Assembly (NCBI RefSeq): GCF_900142195.1
Contig: NZ_FRAB01000001.1
Location: 310,001-374,000, forward strand
Origin: Paraburkholderia terricola
GTDB taxonomy: Bacteria; Pseudomonadota; Gammaproteobacteria; Burkholderiales; Burkholderiaceae
Direction: 5' to 3'
DNA: 64,000 bases
The notes beneath the pieces were generated by a model. That model saw only the letters and a program-made list of their open reading frames with translations. It made no database searches and was not told where the DNA came from. Shown here piece after piece: positions 52,534-61,268 of the stretch. The position numbers and the translations under genes are program-made. Position 1 is the stretch's first letter, and every line of letters begins with the position of its first letter.

Positions 52534-53237
52534 GGCACCACTCCGATGGCGGACGCCGACGACGCAGGCGGCGTATATTCCGGATCGCAGCTGTAAGCGG
52601 TGACCTTGAACCCAAAGGGATTGGCGATCGCTACGCTTTCACGCGTGAAGACCTGCGGCCGATACGTGTAGGCGAGCGTGATCACGAAACGCTGGGGCGG
52701 CTGCGCATTGGCTTCGCCGTTCTTGAAGATCGTGCGCTCGATGTGGACGACGGCGTGACCGGGTTCGTCGGGTGGCAGCGTGGTTGAGAGAATCCGCACT
52801 CGCCGCTCGACGTTCGGTCCAAGCTGCCGGTCGAGCGCGTCCGGGCCGCCGTAGATCGAGCGGTAGTCGCGCGCGACCACGTCATCGCTCATGGCGAGTA
52901 CGTCGTCGTAATCCATCTGCAGGAGGCCCCAGTCATAGCGTTCCCGCTCACGCACGTATGCCTCGACCCAGTGCTTATCCTGGATTTCCTTCGTGTGGAC
53001 GTGCCGGGCATCCAGCACGTCGATCACCTGCGCCTCGCCGGTCAGGCGGTCGACCTCGATCGGCAGCGGAACGACGCGATAGAACGGAACCATGACCGCA
53101 AGCGCCGCCACGCTCAGCACGGCTACGCCCACTGCACCGTACGCGACATGCCACGCCCGCCGTTCGGACCGCTCCTGCAGGTGCGTGAGCGACGCCTCGA
53201 CGTCGAGCACGTGCCTGTAGTCGTGAGGGCTATTCAT
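52530..53237 (-). CDS. virB8: VirB8 inner-membrane assembly factor
   Basis: 235 aa from ATG 53237 (GGAGG 5 nt upstream). One membrane span (VAYGAVGVAVLSVAALAVMVPFYRVVPL) followed by the NTF2-like periplasmic domain: VEAYVRERERYDWGLLQMDYDDVLAMSDDVVARDYRSIYGG, then VHIERTIFKNGEANAQPPQRFVITLAYTYRP. Bridges VirB9/VirB10 and nucleates assembly. Starts inside the VirB7 stop (ATGA). Confidence 0.94.
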   Translation of the reverse strand: MNSPHDYRHVLDVEASLTHLQERSERRAWHVAYGAVGVAVLSVAALAVMVPFYRVVPLPIEVDRLTGEAQVIDVLDARHVHTKEIQDKHWVEAYVRERERYDWGLLQMDYDDVLAMSDDVVARDYRSIYGGPDALDRQLGPNVERRVRILSTTLPPDEPGHAVVHIERTIFKNGEANAQPPQRFVITLAYTYRPQVFTRESVAIANPFGFKVTAYSCDPEYTPPASSASAIGVVP

Positions 53238-53425
53238 CGTCCACCTCCCGCGACTGGTGCGTCTGGCAATGCGGACGTCCCCGACTTTGCCGGAACAGGT
53301 GAAACAGGGTTGATCAGTACGCGATGCAAACCATCCGGCAAAACCGGCTTCGGTGGCCCGAAATGGCATGCACCCGTTAGTAGTGCTAAGCTAATAGGGA
53401 GCGACAGTCGGAGAACGCCGCGCAT
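53234..53425 (-). CDS. virB7: VirB7 lipoprotein
   Basis: 63 aa with a lipobox (signal MRGVLRLSLPISLALLTGAC, Cys20 after LTGA). After lipidation the mature chain is short and Pro/Gly-rich. It anchors VirB9/VirB10 at the outer membrane. Its position between VirB5 and VirB8 and the overlap with VirB8 fit VirB7. Confidence 0.88.
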   Translation of the reverse strand: MRGVLRLSLPISLALLTGACHFGPPKPVLPDGLHRVLINPVSPVPAKSGTSALPDAPVAGGGR

Positions 53426-53435
53426 CGTCGTCTCC

Positions 53436-54131
53436 TCAGTTTCCGAACGAAGCTGGCATCATCTGGTCCTGCAATCGGGCGGTATTGCCCGCCCGACTCA
53501 GTATCAGTTCGCTCTGCTGCTCGGCGAGGAGCTTGTCCTCCGTATCGGCGAGCATCTTGAAGAGCTGCAGCTTCGTCATCTCGTCGCCAACCGCTGTCGT
53601 CTCGGTCTGGACGCGCGTCTGCAGTTCCGCAATGCCTTTCGGATCCTGTGTAACATCGATGTGCTGCATCAGGCTCTGAATCTGGTTCAGCTCCTGGAGC
53701 TCCGTCTGGTACGCCTGCATACCAAACGCCTTGTCCTGGAATGGCTTGTTCAGCGCGCGCTGGCACACCTGCTGATCGATGCCGGCCTGATCTTGGCAGT
53801 CGTAGATTTCACTTGCCGAACGCAAGGCCTGAGCGCTACCCGTGAGCCCCGCATAACCTCCGTGCTGTACGGCCGTATAAACGCTCTGCCAATTCGACGG
53901 CAGGGAATTCGCGAGCACGGGGTTACTGAGCAGTGCACCGAAGCCACGGGTACCGACCGTTGACTGATAGATCTGGATCTCCTGCTGCACTTCCTGCTCG
54001 AGCTGTCCCACCGTTGCAATGGCCTGGAGTACGTTTTGAGCATCGAAGACCGGAATGCCCTGAGCGTAGCTAGAACAACACAGCGCGAGCCATACGATTG
54101 CAGTTCCCACTCTCTTGAATCGTCCTGTCAT
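53436..54131 (-). CDS. virB5: VirB5-type minor pilus protein
   Basis: 231 aa from ATG 54131 (GAGGTGG 6 nt upstream). Signal peptide VGTAIVWLALCCSSYAQ, then a mostly helical mature protein starting IPVFDAQNVLQAIATVGQLEQEVQQEIQIYQSTVGTRGFGALL and ending LLAEQQSELILSRAGNTARLQDQM, matching TrbJ/VirB5-type pilus-tip proteins. It mediates contact with recipients. Unusually it lies after VirB6 rather than before it. Confidence 0.86.
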   Translation of the reverse strand: MTGRFKRVGTAIVWLALCCSSYAQGIPVFDAQNVLQAIATVGQLEQEVQQEIQIYQSTVGTRGFGALLSNPVLANSLPSNWQSVYTAVQHGGYAGLTGSAQALRSASEIYDCQDQAGIDQQVCQRALNKPFQDKAFGMQAYQTELQELNQIQSLMQHIDVTQDPKGIAELQTRVQTETTAVGDEMTKLQLFKMLADTEDKLLAEQQSELILSRAGNTARLQDQMMPASFGN

Positions 54132-54147
54132 GATGACCACCTCGCGT

Positions 54148-55311
54148 TCAAATGCTTTGTCCCAGATTGGCGCGTGCGACCCGTTGATAGGCCGGCAACG
54201 TGCCACCGCCCGAACTTCCCGGTCCACCACCGCCTGAGCCCGTCCTGTCGCGGATCCTGCCGCCGGGGCGCGGCCCATTCCCGCCACGGGTGAGTGCTCT
54301 CCCAATCAAGCTGGCAAGGCGCCGAGACGCAACACCCGCGATGAACGCGCCAAAGCCCGATAACGTCGCACCGCCTGAGAGACCGGACGCCACCGCCGGC
54401 AATTGCCAGCCGACCATGGCCAGAAAAATGGCCGTTGCAAACATGCCGAGCGCGGCGCCCCACGCGGCCGACGCCTCGAGCGCGGCCTGGCCGGCAGCGA
54501 CGAGTGAGCCCGCGTTTGAACCTGGCGGTGCAGTCGTCACCTGGAACGGCGCGAGCTCAGTTGAGAACGCTGTCAGGGCCATGCCCAGAAAAGCCGCCAC
54601 CAGGACCTGCAGCAGCGCGTAGTTCGCCACTTTCGCGGTCCACGCCTCGAAAAAGCGGGCGGTCGGCGCAAACGCCGCGCACGCGATGAAAACGGGCCCA
54701 ATGCCGAGCACGAGATCGAGCAGCATCCTCGCCATGACCACTTCGAACGCGAGCACAATGAGGAAGATGGAACCACCGAGGGCCGCTATGAACCCGCACA
54801 CGATGTCGCCGATGCCCGCGACGATGCCGGTGAGGCTCAGCCCCTCATGGGTCGCCTTCATGGAGTAGGCGTCCAGCACCAGGTCGACCTGCTGGTCATA
54901 GCAGTCGAGCGTTTGATAGATACTGGTGGCGCTCGCCGCCGTCACCGCGCTGCCGCTGGCCGAGCCGCAGCCGGGATTGCCCCCGCCTGTGGTGTTGGCC
55001 GCGTTCTGGATCGTCTGGGCGAGTCCGGCAGTGGCTCCATTGATGGCCGTTACCACCTGCTGCTGATAAAGACCACTGCCGAGCGCAAACGCGAGAATGG
55101 CTGCAACCTTGAGCCCTCGCCACGCAAAAGCCGGCACGGGCTCCTGCGCCTCGCCCCGCACGATGGCAAGGCCATACGCGAGCACCCAGATTGTGACGGC
55201 GGTCGTCGCAACGGGCACGAGTGCGCTTGATAGCGCCGACGACACGCTCGTCACATAGGTCGACATGCCGTTCTCGAGCGTGCCGCCGATTGCGGTAAAG
55301 AGGCCGCTCAT
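54148..55311 (-). CDS. virB6: VirB6/TrbL-type inner-membrane channel protein
   Basis: 387 aa with about six to seven hydrophobic segments: VPVATTAVTIWVLAYGLAIV, GLKVAAILAFALGSGLY, IVAGIGDIVCGFIAALGGSIFLIVLAFEVVMARMLLDLVLGIGPVFIACAAFAP, LLQVLVAAFLGMALTAF, MFATAIFLAMVGWQLPAVA. Ends with a Gly/Arg-rich basic tail. Forms the inner-membrane translocation platform with VirB3 and VirB4. Overlaps VirB4's stop by 4 bp. Confidence 0.9.
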   Translation of the reverse strand: MSGLFTAIGGTLENGMSTYVTSVSSALSSALVPVATTAVTIWVLAYGLAIVRGEAQEPVPAFAWRGLKVAAILAFALGSGLYQQQVVTAINGATAGLAQTIQNAANTTGGGNPGCGSASGSAVTAASATSIYQTLDCYDQQVDLVLDAYSMKATHEGLSLTGIVAGIGDIVCGFIAALGGSIFLIVLAFEVVMARMLLDLVLGIGPVFIACAAFAPTARFFEAWTAKVANYALLQVLVAAFLGMALTAFSTELAPFQVTTAPPGSNAGSLVAAGQAALEASAAWGAALGMFATAIFLAMVGWQLPAVASGLSGGATLSGFGAFIAGVASRRLASLIGRALTRGGNGPRPGGRIRDRTGSGGGGPGSSGGGTLPAYQRVARANLGQSI

Positions 55312-57746
55312 CGCAACCCTCCCGCCTGCGGCGCTCTACGCCTTGCCAACTGCTCACGGAAAACCGGCAGCCAGACGTCAGGGTCGTCACCCACGCGTGC
55401 GCGGATCGCGTCGAGCAGCTCGACGTTGTCCGTGGTGCCGGACAATACATCGAGTACGTCGCCGAGCCCCTTGAGATCCAGCCGGCCGATGGCCGACTGA
55501 TGCCCCTGTTTGACCAGGAACATGCGGCTGTTCTCGCCCAGGTTGCGCACGATGTTAAATTCGGCCTCGGTAAGCTTGAAGCCGTGAACATAATCGTCGT
55601 AATCGGCACGTGGATTGGGCAGGAAAAAGAACGTCCCGCTTTGCTCGATGAGCGCGCGCGCGATATCGCTTTGCAATACGTCTGCAGGAGACTGCGTGTC
55701 AAAGATGCCGAGCCCGTTCTGCTTGCGAATGGTTTTCTGTTTGTTCTTCGCAAAATCAGTGAAGACGGGATCGTCGAGCCGCTTCCAGAACTCCGTCATC
55801 ACGTAGATGAAGCGCCGGCCATCGATCAGGCTTTCCGTCCGATGTAGCAGGTACATCGTCACGGGCGTGGAGACCTCGCCGTCGTCGAGAAGCTCCGTGT
55901 CGTCGAAGCCGAACAAGCCCGACTGCGCCAATTCGATGCGGTCGGTGGGATTGTCGAGCACCCAGCCAAGCCGCCCACCCGTGCACCACTTGGTCAGACG
56001 CGCATGCAGGCTGTTCTCTCCCACATTCGGCAGAAGTTGCCGCACCATCGACAGGCGACGGAGCGGCTGCTCCATGCGCGCGACCTCACGAACTGCCCGT
56101 GAGACATCGAGTTCGTCCTTTGCGGACAACGGCGTGCCACCATCGACGAGCTTGCGTACCAGTCGCCCCCAGAAGTCGAGCACGAACTCGGTCGGCTCCA
56201 TCTGGAATGGATTCAAACCGGTCGGCTCACCGCGGCGGAAGACCGTATAGACGCCGCCCATTGCCCGGATCGCAATCTCGGTACCACGGTCCTTGTCGTA
56301 AAGCACCACTGTGATGCCATACTTCATCGCCATGGCGAGCAGGAAGAGTTCGAGCACCGTCTTGCCCGAGCCGGCCTGCCCGATGATCTGGGTGTTCGCG
56401 AGCGCCTTCTCGTCAGAGGAGTCCTGCTTCTCGGCCGTCACGTGGAAATTCAGATACAGCGGCTGGCCGCTCGGCGTCTTGACGATCGTGATCGCCTCGC
56501 CCCACGGATTGCCTTCGCGCTTGCCGGTGGAGAAGTTGTGCAGGCTGGACAGTCCGCAGAAATTGCGCGAGGTGAGCTTCGCCTCGCGCGCCCGGTAGCG
56601 CCAGTTTCCAGGCAGTTGCGCGAACCATGCCGCATCGGCAACGAGGTCGATGAGGGCCGTCTGGAAGCCAGCGTCGGCGAGCTGCGTACGCGCCTTTGCG
56701 ACGTTTCGAGAGAGCGCGTGTAGTGTGTCGCCGAGCACTGCGAGCGAGTAGTGATATTCGCCGAGGACGAAATCGCCGTTGATCAGGTCGTTGAGCGCCT
56801 GATCCATTGCTTCGACCTGCGACACGGCCACGTCCTCGCCCGCAATCAGTTGGTTGCGCTGCCGCTCGAGCGCCTCCTTGGCGCTGGGCTTGTCGAGAAT
56901 CGTGAAGCTTTGCGTCTCGATGTACTCGAAGTCGCCATACAGCAGGCCGTTGAGCATCCCCGGTTCGGTGTCTTCCGGGTAGTCTTTCAGATCGAGCATC
57001 GCGGCGAAACGCGTCTCGCCGGGCATGCGGAACTCGAGCTTTTCGGCACCGACAAAGAGGCGTGACGTCGGCAACGCTTCACGGATCGTCCCGGACGGGA
57101 GCGGCTGGGTTTCCCACGCTGCATTGACGAGATAGCCGAGCAGTTCCAGCGCAGACGAATACCGGCGCGGGCGTCTCGCGTACGGACTAGGTTTGCGAAA
57201 AACCCCGAGCGCCACCGGGTCGTAAGGCGTGAGGCCCGCCTCGACCTGCGCGGCGAGCTCGTTCATCACCTTGAGCGCTTCGCGTTGGTCGCCCCGGACA
57301 TCGTCGAGCGTGCGGCGCGCGGCGCGGCTAAACAGGCGGCCCAGTCTCGTGCGGTCGGGACGGTAGACGAGCGTCAGATACAGCTCGTTGGCCATCATGC
57401 GGTAGCCGGCGAAGCTCGCGTAGTAACGTATGGCGAGTTCCTGGCAGAACCGGTTCGCGTACGGCGTGGCGAAGTGATCCCGGACGCGCCGGCGCAGCCG
57501 ATGCGTCCAGAGCGCGACGTGGCCGCCAGGCAGCGCGCGCACGAGCTGATTGAATCCGTCGTGCCGCACAGCGATGTCAGCCGGATCCGCAGCCTCGAAA
57601 GGAATTCCTTCGATCTTCCAGATCTGCAGATAGTCGCCTTCACGCGTCTTGATGACGTGATCGGTCACGTGCGTCGAGTACGGGATCATGTCGGCCAGCG
57701 GCACTTCCCGATTGGCGACAGCCACGAATTGAGGAGCGACGCGCAT
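55308..57746 (-). CDS. virB4: VirB4/TrbE-type T4SS ATPase
   Basis: 812 aa from ATG 57746 (GAGGAGGG 6 nt upstream). N-domain REVPLADMIPYSTHVTDHVIKTREGDYLQIWKIEG; ATPase domain with Walker A IIGQAGSGKT at 454-463, VVLYDKDRGTEIAIRAMGGVY, and a conserved MTEFWKRLDDPVFTDFAKNKQKTIRKQNGLGIFDTQSP near 670. The largest T4SS motor, energises pilin extraction. Overlaps VirB6 and starts right after VirB3 with a single intervening base. Confidence 0.96.
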   Translation of the reverse strand: MRVAPQFVAVANREVPLADMIPYSTHVTDHVIKTREGDYLQIWKIEGIPFEAADPADIAVRHDGFNQLVRALPGGHVALWTHRLRRRVRDHFATPYANRFCQELAIRYYASFAGYRMMANELYLTLVYRPDRTRLGRLFSRAARRTLDDVRGDQREALKVMNELAAQVEAGLTPYDPVALGVFRKPSPYARRPRRYSSALELLGYLVNAAWETQPLPSGTIREALPTSRLFVGAEKLEFRMPGETRFAAMLDLKDYPEDTEPGMLNGLLYGDFEYIETQSFTILDKPSAKEALERQRNQLIAGEDVAVSQVEAMDQALNDLINGDFVLGEYHYSLAVLGDTLHALSRNVAKARTQLADAGFQTALIDLVADAAWFAQLPGNWRYRAREAKLTSRNFCGLSSLHNFSTGKREGNPWGEAITIVKTPSGQPLYLNFHVTAEKQDSSDEKALANTQIIGQAGSGKTVLELFLLAMAMKYGITVVLYDKDRGTEIAIRAMGGVYTVFRRGEPTGLNPFQMEPTEFVLDFWGRLVRKLVDGGTPLSAKDELDVSRAVREVARMEQPLRRLSMVRQLLPNVGENSLHARLTKWCTGGRLGWVLDNPTDRIELAQSGLFGFDDTELLDDGEVSTPVTMYLLHRTESLIDGRRFIYVMTEFWKRLDDPVFTDFAKNKQKTIRKQNGLGIFDTQSPADVLQSDIARALIEQSGTFFFLPNPRADYDDYVHGFKLTEAEFNIVRNLGENSRMFLVKQGHQSAIGRLDLKGLGDVLDVLSGTTDNVELLDAIRARVGDDPDVWLPVFREQLARRRAPQAGGLR

Positions 57747-57747
57747 A

Positions 57748-58068
57748 TCACGCCCTCCTCTTGAGCCGCACCGGCGTGTAAGCGTGGGTGCCCCAAAACC
57801 GCCGGTTTGCTTGCTGAGAACGCATCCGAAGACGCAGTGCATACTGAGCAAGGCGCTGGTCGTCGTGGCGCGTCACCATGCGCATGACCACGAACACGGG
57901 GATCTTCAGGAAAAGGATCGCGACGCCCAGTTGGGGACTGGCAAGCAGCGCCCAGATAGCCGGAATCAGCATGCCGCCGCCGGTGATTAGGGCCGGCACC
58001 AGCGGCACATCCCACAGCATGGCGGGACGCGTGCAGCCCTTGAAAACTGGATCTTTGAGAGAGTTCAT
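57748..58068 (-). CDS. virB3: VirB3 inner-membrane protein
   Basis: 106 aa from ATG 58068. MNSLKDPVFKGCTRPAMLWDVPLVPALITGGGMLIPAIWALL is a VirB3/TrbD-type opening: a short amphipathic region then two adjacent membrane spans (VPALITGGGMLIPAIWALLAS; LGVAILFLKIPVFVVMRMV). It docks VirB4 to the membrane. Spacing of 17 bp from VirB2. Confidence 0.93.
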   Translation of the reverse strand: MNSLKDPVFKGCTRPAMLWDVPLVPALITGGGMLIPAIWALLASPQLGVAILFLKIPVFVVMRMVTRHDDQRLAQYALRLRMRSQQANRRFWGTHAYTPVRLKRRA

Positions 58069-58085
58069 GATTCGTCGCTCGAAGA

Positions 58086-58430
58086 TCAGCCGCCCGTTGG
58101 GATCAGCATGCCGGCGATCACGGTCGCACAGCCGACGAAGAGCCCGCCAATGAAGACGTTCGCGATGTCGCCAAAGCGCGCGTGTTGAAACATCATCCGG
58201 AAGCCGGCCCAGATGATCGAGATCGAGCAGATCACGCCACCGACGCCAAGTAACGTCGTCTGAATCGTGCTCAGCAGCGTATTCACTTGCGACAACTGAG
58301 CCCAGGCCGGGGACGCTCCGAACAACATCGCAATCGTCAAGGAGACGGTTCTTGCCACCTGTCGATCCAGGCTCGTCCGACGCGTCGATCCGTGTCCAAT
58401 CCATGCTTTGATTCGCGCTCGCAGTTTCAT
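58086..58430 (-). CDS. virB2: VirB2-type major pilin
   Basis: 114 aa. Long signal region (VARTVSLTIAMLFGASPAWA) then two hydrophobic helices separated by a short basic loop: LLSTIQTTLLGVGGVICSISIIWAGFRMMFQHARFGDIANVFIGGLFVGCATVIAGMLI, the standard pilin topology. It is the conjugative pilus subunit, processed by LepB-type peptidase and inserted as a two-span pilin. Confidence 0.92.
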   Translation of the reverse strand: MKLRARIKAWIGHGSTRRTSLDRQVARTVSLTIAMLFGASPAWAQLSQVNTLLSTIQTTLLGVGGVICSISIIWAGFRMMFQHARFGDIANVFIGGLFVGCATVIAGMLIPTGG

Positions 58431-58488
58431 AGCTTGCTCCCGTCTACTTCCCCGACATCAATTACCCCCAATCCATCCGGTCAGCGCT

Positions 58489-59130
58489 CTAGAACACCAC
58501 TGCGCTCTGAACCAGCTCACCGCTCTGCTCCGGCGGCGGCACTTCGCTCCGATCAGGGCTCGGCGGCGGATCGGTTGTGCGCTTGCGTCGAATGCGGCTG
58601 GGAGACAAATCGGTCTTTATGGGTACAACAGGGATCGGCGCGATGGCTGGAACGACCACCGGCGGAGTCGGCACGGCTTGCCGCGCGTCATTCACGACGC
58701 GCTGGACGTAACCGCTGCGAAAGCCTGTCCAGAAATTGCCGCTCGCGTAACAGGACAGACTCGTGCGAAGCGCCTCCTGCTCATCCGAATGCGCATGACG
58801 GGCCAGCTCGAAGCACCCTTGCAAAATCGCAGCACCAGCAGCCAAGTTGCGGCAGGGATCGAACGCGGTTTGCTCGTTTAGGCCGTACCGCGACCAGTTG
58901 GAACGGTTGACCTGCGCCAGCCCCACACTGAAGCGCCAACCCCTAGCGCTTAGCGAGCGCGCCGTTGCGATGGCTTCCGCCTCGCTGGACGGTTGCCGCA
59001 TCAGTCGTCCGTGCACAACGCCAATCGCGTACGGATTGAACCCGGACTCGGTCTGCACCACTGCCGCCATCGTGGTCGGCGAGATCTGCGGGGCGCACTG
59101 CTGAGTGAGAGTGAGGAAGTCGAGCGGCAT
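58489..59130 (-). CDS. virB1: VirB1-type lytic transglycosylase
   Basis: 213 aa from ATG 59130. MPLDFLTLTQQCAPQISPTTMAAVVQTESGFNPYAIGVVHG has the catalytic Glu28 in the TESGFNPYAI motif, then WRFSVGLAQVNRSNWSRYGL, FDPCRNLAAGAAILQGCF. The C-terminal half is Pro-rich. It has no obvious signal peptide, as in some VirB1 proteins. Opens the peptidoglycan for assembly of the channel. First enzyme of the T4SS operon after the TrbM-like gene, with 2 bp separation. Confidence 0.92.
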   Translation of the reverse strand: MPLDFLTLTQQCAPQISPTTMAAVVQTESGFNPYAIGVVHGRLMRQPSSEAEAIATARSLSARGWRFSVGLAQVNRSNWSRYGLNEQTAFDPCRNLAAGAAILQGCFELARHAHSDEQEALRTSLSCYASGNFWTGFRSGYVQRVVNDARQAVPTPPVVVPAIAPIPVVPIKTDLSPSRIRRKRTTDPPPSPDRSEVPPPEQSGELVQSAVVF

Positions 59131-59132
59131 AG

Positions 59133-59705
59133 TTAGTGCCCTCCGTCCGACCCGCTGTCCTGCTCCATCTGTTGCAGGAAAAGCGTCGCAGACTGTGTGG
59201 GGTCGTACGGCACCTGCGTACTGCCGGCGCCGTAGAACTCTGTAACGGTGGCGCCCGCCCCTCCCTCGTCCCACCAGACGCGGGTGTAGAGTTGGTTATC
59301 GATGTCGACGTCTATCGCGCCGAAGGCTCGGCACAGCAATTCACTTTGCTCTGGGCCGCCCCAGTACAGGAGGTCCTCACGGCAATATCCGCCGCTCGCG
59401 AATGTATTGGTCGCAGACGTGCCTTTCGATCCACCCGCGCCAAAGTCACAAGTCGGAAACGGATCGCCGTGACGCAGCGCGCGCCACAGTCGCTCAATCG
59501 GCGGCACGCATTCGCTGTACTGCTCGGGGCCACCCGGGTTCGACAGGCAAAGGATGACCTGGCAACCCCAGTCGTCCGCACGTGCGACGCCCGGAACAAA
59601 AACCGCGGCGCCGGCGAGTAAAGCAAGGCCCAGCGACCAGCCTTGGATTGCTCCGTGCATCGCGGTCGAACGACGATCCTTCCATGCTATGAGACACGTC
59701 TTCAT
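59133..59705 (-). CDS. TrbM/KikA-type secreted protein
   Basis: 190 aa from ATG 59705 (GGAAG 7 nt upstream). Signal peptide IQGWSLGLALLAGAAVFVPGVARA, then DDWGCQVILCLSNPGGPEQYSECVPPIERLWRALRHGDPFPTCDF, the TrbM/KikA Cys-rich signature with six or so conserved Cys/Pro positions. A periplasmic protein typical of IncP/IncX-type T4SS regions, implicated in entry/exclusion or pilus function. It stands between the regulators and VirB1. Confidence 0.85.
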   Translation of the reverse strand: MKTCLIAWKDRRSTAMHGAIQGWSLGLALLAGAAVFVPGVARADDWGCQVILCLSNPGGPEQYSECVPPIERLWRALRHGDPFPTCDFGAGGSKGTSATNTFASGGYCREDLLYWGGPEQSELLCRAFGAIDVDIDNQLYTRVWWDEGGAGATVTEFYGAGSTQVPYDPTQSATLFLQQMEQDSGSDGGH

Positions 59706-59959
59706 GATCCGTCTTCCATCGATTTGCACCGATGCACCTAGACGGATGGGCGAAAAAGGAACCCGCGGCGCCGGGGAGGCTTACCGCGAGCTCAAGGGGG
59801 ATCGAATTGCAGCACGAATCGATACGGCCAGCACACTGAGTTGCCGACCTCCATAAATGGAAGCCGCCCTGCCTACGCTTACACGTCGGTACATCGGGGC
59901 CGCTTACGCGTACTCGGTCGTGCACTCGCACGTTGACCGGGATAGGTTGTCGACTTGCT

Positions 59960-60250
59960 TCAGCTACTTGTTGCCGCTGCCAGTTGATTGACGAGAGCGA
60001 GCTTTGCCGTGGCGAGCTCAAGCTCGTACGAGTGCCATGGACGTCGCGGAATCTTGAGCCGCCGGCAAATCACCTCGCGGCCTGCGTGCCACTGATACGC
60101 CATACGAAGCAGCTCTTTGTGGCGAGGGGCCAACCGCCGCCAGGCGTGGTCGACGAGCGCGGCATCAGCCGCGTCGTATCGGCCGCGCGCCGAGCTTGCC
60201 CAATTATCGAGCCGCGTTTCGATCGAGAGGACAGTCGGCTGCTCAATCAT
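59960..60250 (-). CDS. Sigma-region-4-like small regulator
   Basis: 96 aa from ATG 60250 with GAGGAGG 6 nt upstream and an 8-bp overlap with the AlpA stop. DNWASSARGRYDAADAALVDHAWRRLAPRHKELLRMAYQWHAGREVICRRLKI resembles a sigma-70 region-4/antitermination helix-turn-helix seen in phage and ICE regulators (W...L...L...Y). Probably a transcription activator for the T4SS operon. The exact family is not certain. Confidence 0.65.
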   Translation of the reverse strand: MIEQPTVLSIETRLDNWASSARGRYDAADAALVDHAWRRLAPRHKELLRMAYQWHAGREVICRRLKIPRRPWHSYELELATAKLALVNQLAAATSS

Positions 60251-60476
60251 CGCAGGCCTCCTCGTCCGATGGCAGTGCGCGATATCCGGCCGGGTCTTCG
60301 AGAAACCGCTCGATGTCCACAGCGCGCCAGCCAACGGCACGCTCGCCGAGTCGTATCGGACGTGGAAACGTCCCTTCCTGAATTCGCTGGTAGATGGTTG
60401 AGCGCTTCAGGCCAACTTCGATTTCAACCTGTTTGCGCCTCAAGATGGCACCTGCGGCCCGCAACTGCGCTGGCAT
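60243..60476 (-). CDS. AlpA-family regulator
   Basis: 77 aa from ATG 60476 (GGAGG 6 nt upstream; TTG at 60482 rejected because it abuts the ribosome site). Contains a MerR-like winged helix: VGLKRSTIYQRIQEGTFPRPIRLGERAVGWRAVDIERFL. AlpA proteins activate integrase/excision or transfer genes on P4-like elements. It overlaps the following sigma-like gene by 8 bp, making a coupled regulator pair ahead of the T4SS operon. Confidence 0.88.
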   Translation of the reverse strand: MPAQLRAAGAILRRKQVEIEVGLKRSTIYQRIQEGTFPRPIRLGERAVGWRAVDIERFLEDPAGYRALPSDEEACDD

Positions 60477-60543
60477 TTTCAACCTCCGACTGCCTGGTCC
60501 CTATGAGCTGCTGCATGGGTCACATTAAAGCAGTCGGTCGTCC

Positions 60544-60606
60544 TGACGGGCAATTCCGTCATGCCGTCAGAATGTTCCGTCAGAGAATGAACGTCAGCGG
60601 TGACGG
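60544..60606. promoter_or_regulatory. Cluster of TGACGG/CCGTCA motifs upstream of the AlpA-T4SS block
   Basis: TGACGG or its complement CCGTCA occurs at 60544-60549, 60556-60561, 60564-60569, 60577-60582 and 60601-60606, with a degenerate CGTCA near 60592. They lie 70-130 bp upstream of AlpA. The last copy touches the 3' end of the previous gene. Likely binding sites for a regulator (inference). Confidence 0.55.
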
Positions 60607-61157
60607 CCGTCCAATTCGTTGACCGAATCGGGCCTCAGTGCGGCGGCGAATGTCTGAGCGCTGCGCGACGCTTCGCCGTTGGACTGAGGTTTCAGGCCCA
60701 GTTTCTCGTCGATGGCGCGTGCAACGGTGGAAGATTTCGGTGGGTGATCGAAGTCCCAATCCGACCACTGCTCGCGCATCACGTCGAACAGCGCTTCGAG
60801 CGTGCGGGTGAGATGCGGAAGATGCACGACTACGCCGCCGGTCGAATCGTCCGCGGCGGGAGCGGCCGAGCGTGTTCCTCCCGAGAGTCCTTGCAAGTTC
60901 GGTTGCGCTGATGTGCCGGAGGCAGATGACCGCTCAAGTTTGCGCTCAAGATGCGATGTCCAGACATGATGCATCAGCGCCGTCCGGGCGAGCGCGGTTT
61001 CGAGCAATGCAATGCGGCGGTCACGCTTTCGCACGCGCTCGGTCAAGCGCGAAATGAGCGCCCAGGCTTCTTCACTTTGCCGATGCCAATCACCGAGGCT
61101 CGGTTGCGCACCGGCCTCCAAGTTTGGCTGCGGAAGATTGTCGGTCGATTCGGACAT
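60594..61157 (-). CDS. Hypothetical protein with coiled coil
   Basis: 187 aa. Ser/Asn/Gln-rich N-terminus, then a coiled-coil-like segment (HRQSEEAWALISRLTERVRKRDRRIALLETALARTALMHHVWTSHLERKLERS), then a Thr/Leu-rich region and a C-terminal tail LDGRHR. I do not recognise a domain. It precedes the AlpA gene in the same direction; a mobilisation or regulatory accessory role is a guess. Confidence 0.55.
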   Translation of the reverse strand: MSESTDNLPQPNLEAGAQPSLGDWHRQSEEAWALISRLTERVRKRDRRIALLETALARTALMHHVWTSHLERKLERSSASGTSAQPNLQGLSGGTRSAAPAADDSTGGVVVHLPHLTRTLEALFDVMREQWSDWDFDHPPKSSTVARAIDEKLGLKPQSNGEASRSAQTFAAALRPDSVNELDGRHR

Positions 61158-61268
61158 GCTATCTGCTCTCTAGCTACGGGCGGTGTCACTCGATATCGAT
61201 GAGCAGGCCTCGATGCGACCGGCCAGATACCTCCAACACTCGCTCCCGATGTTTACTCACCTCTCGCC

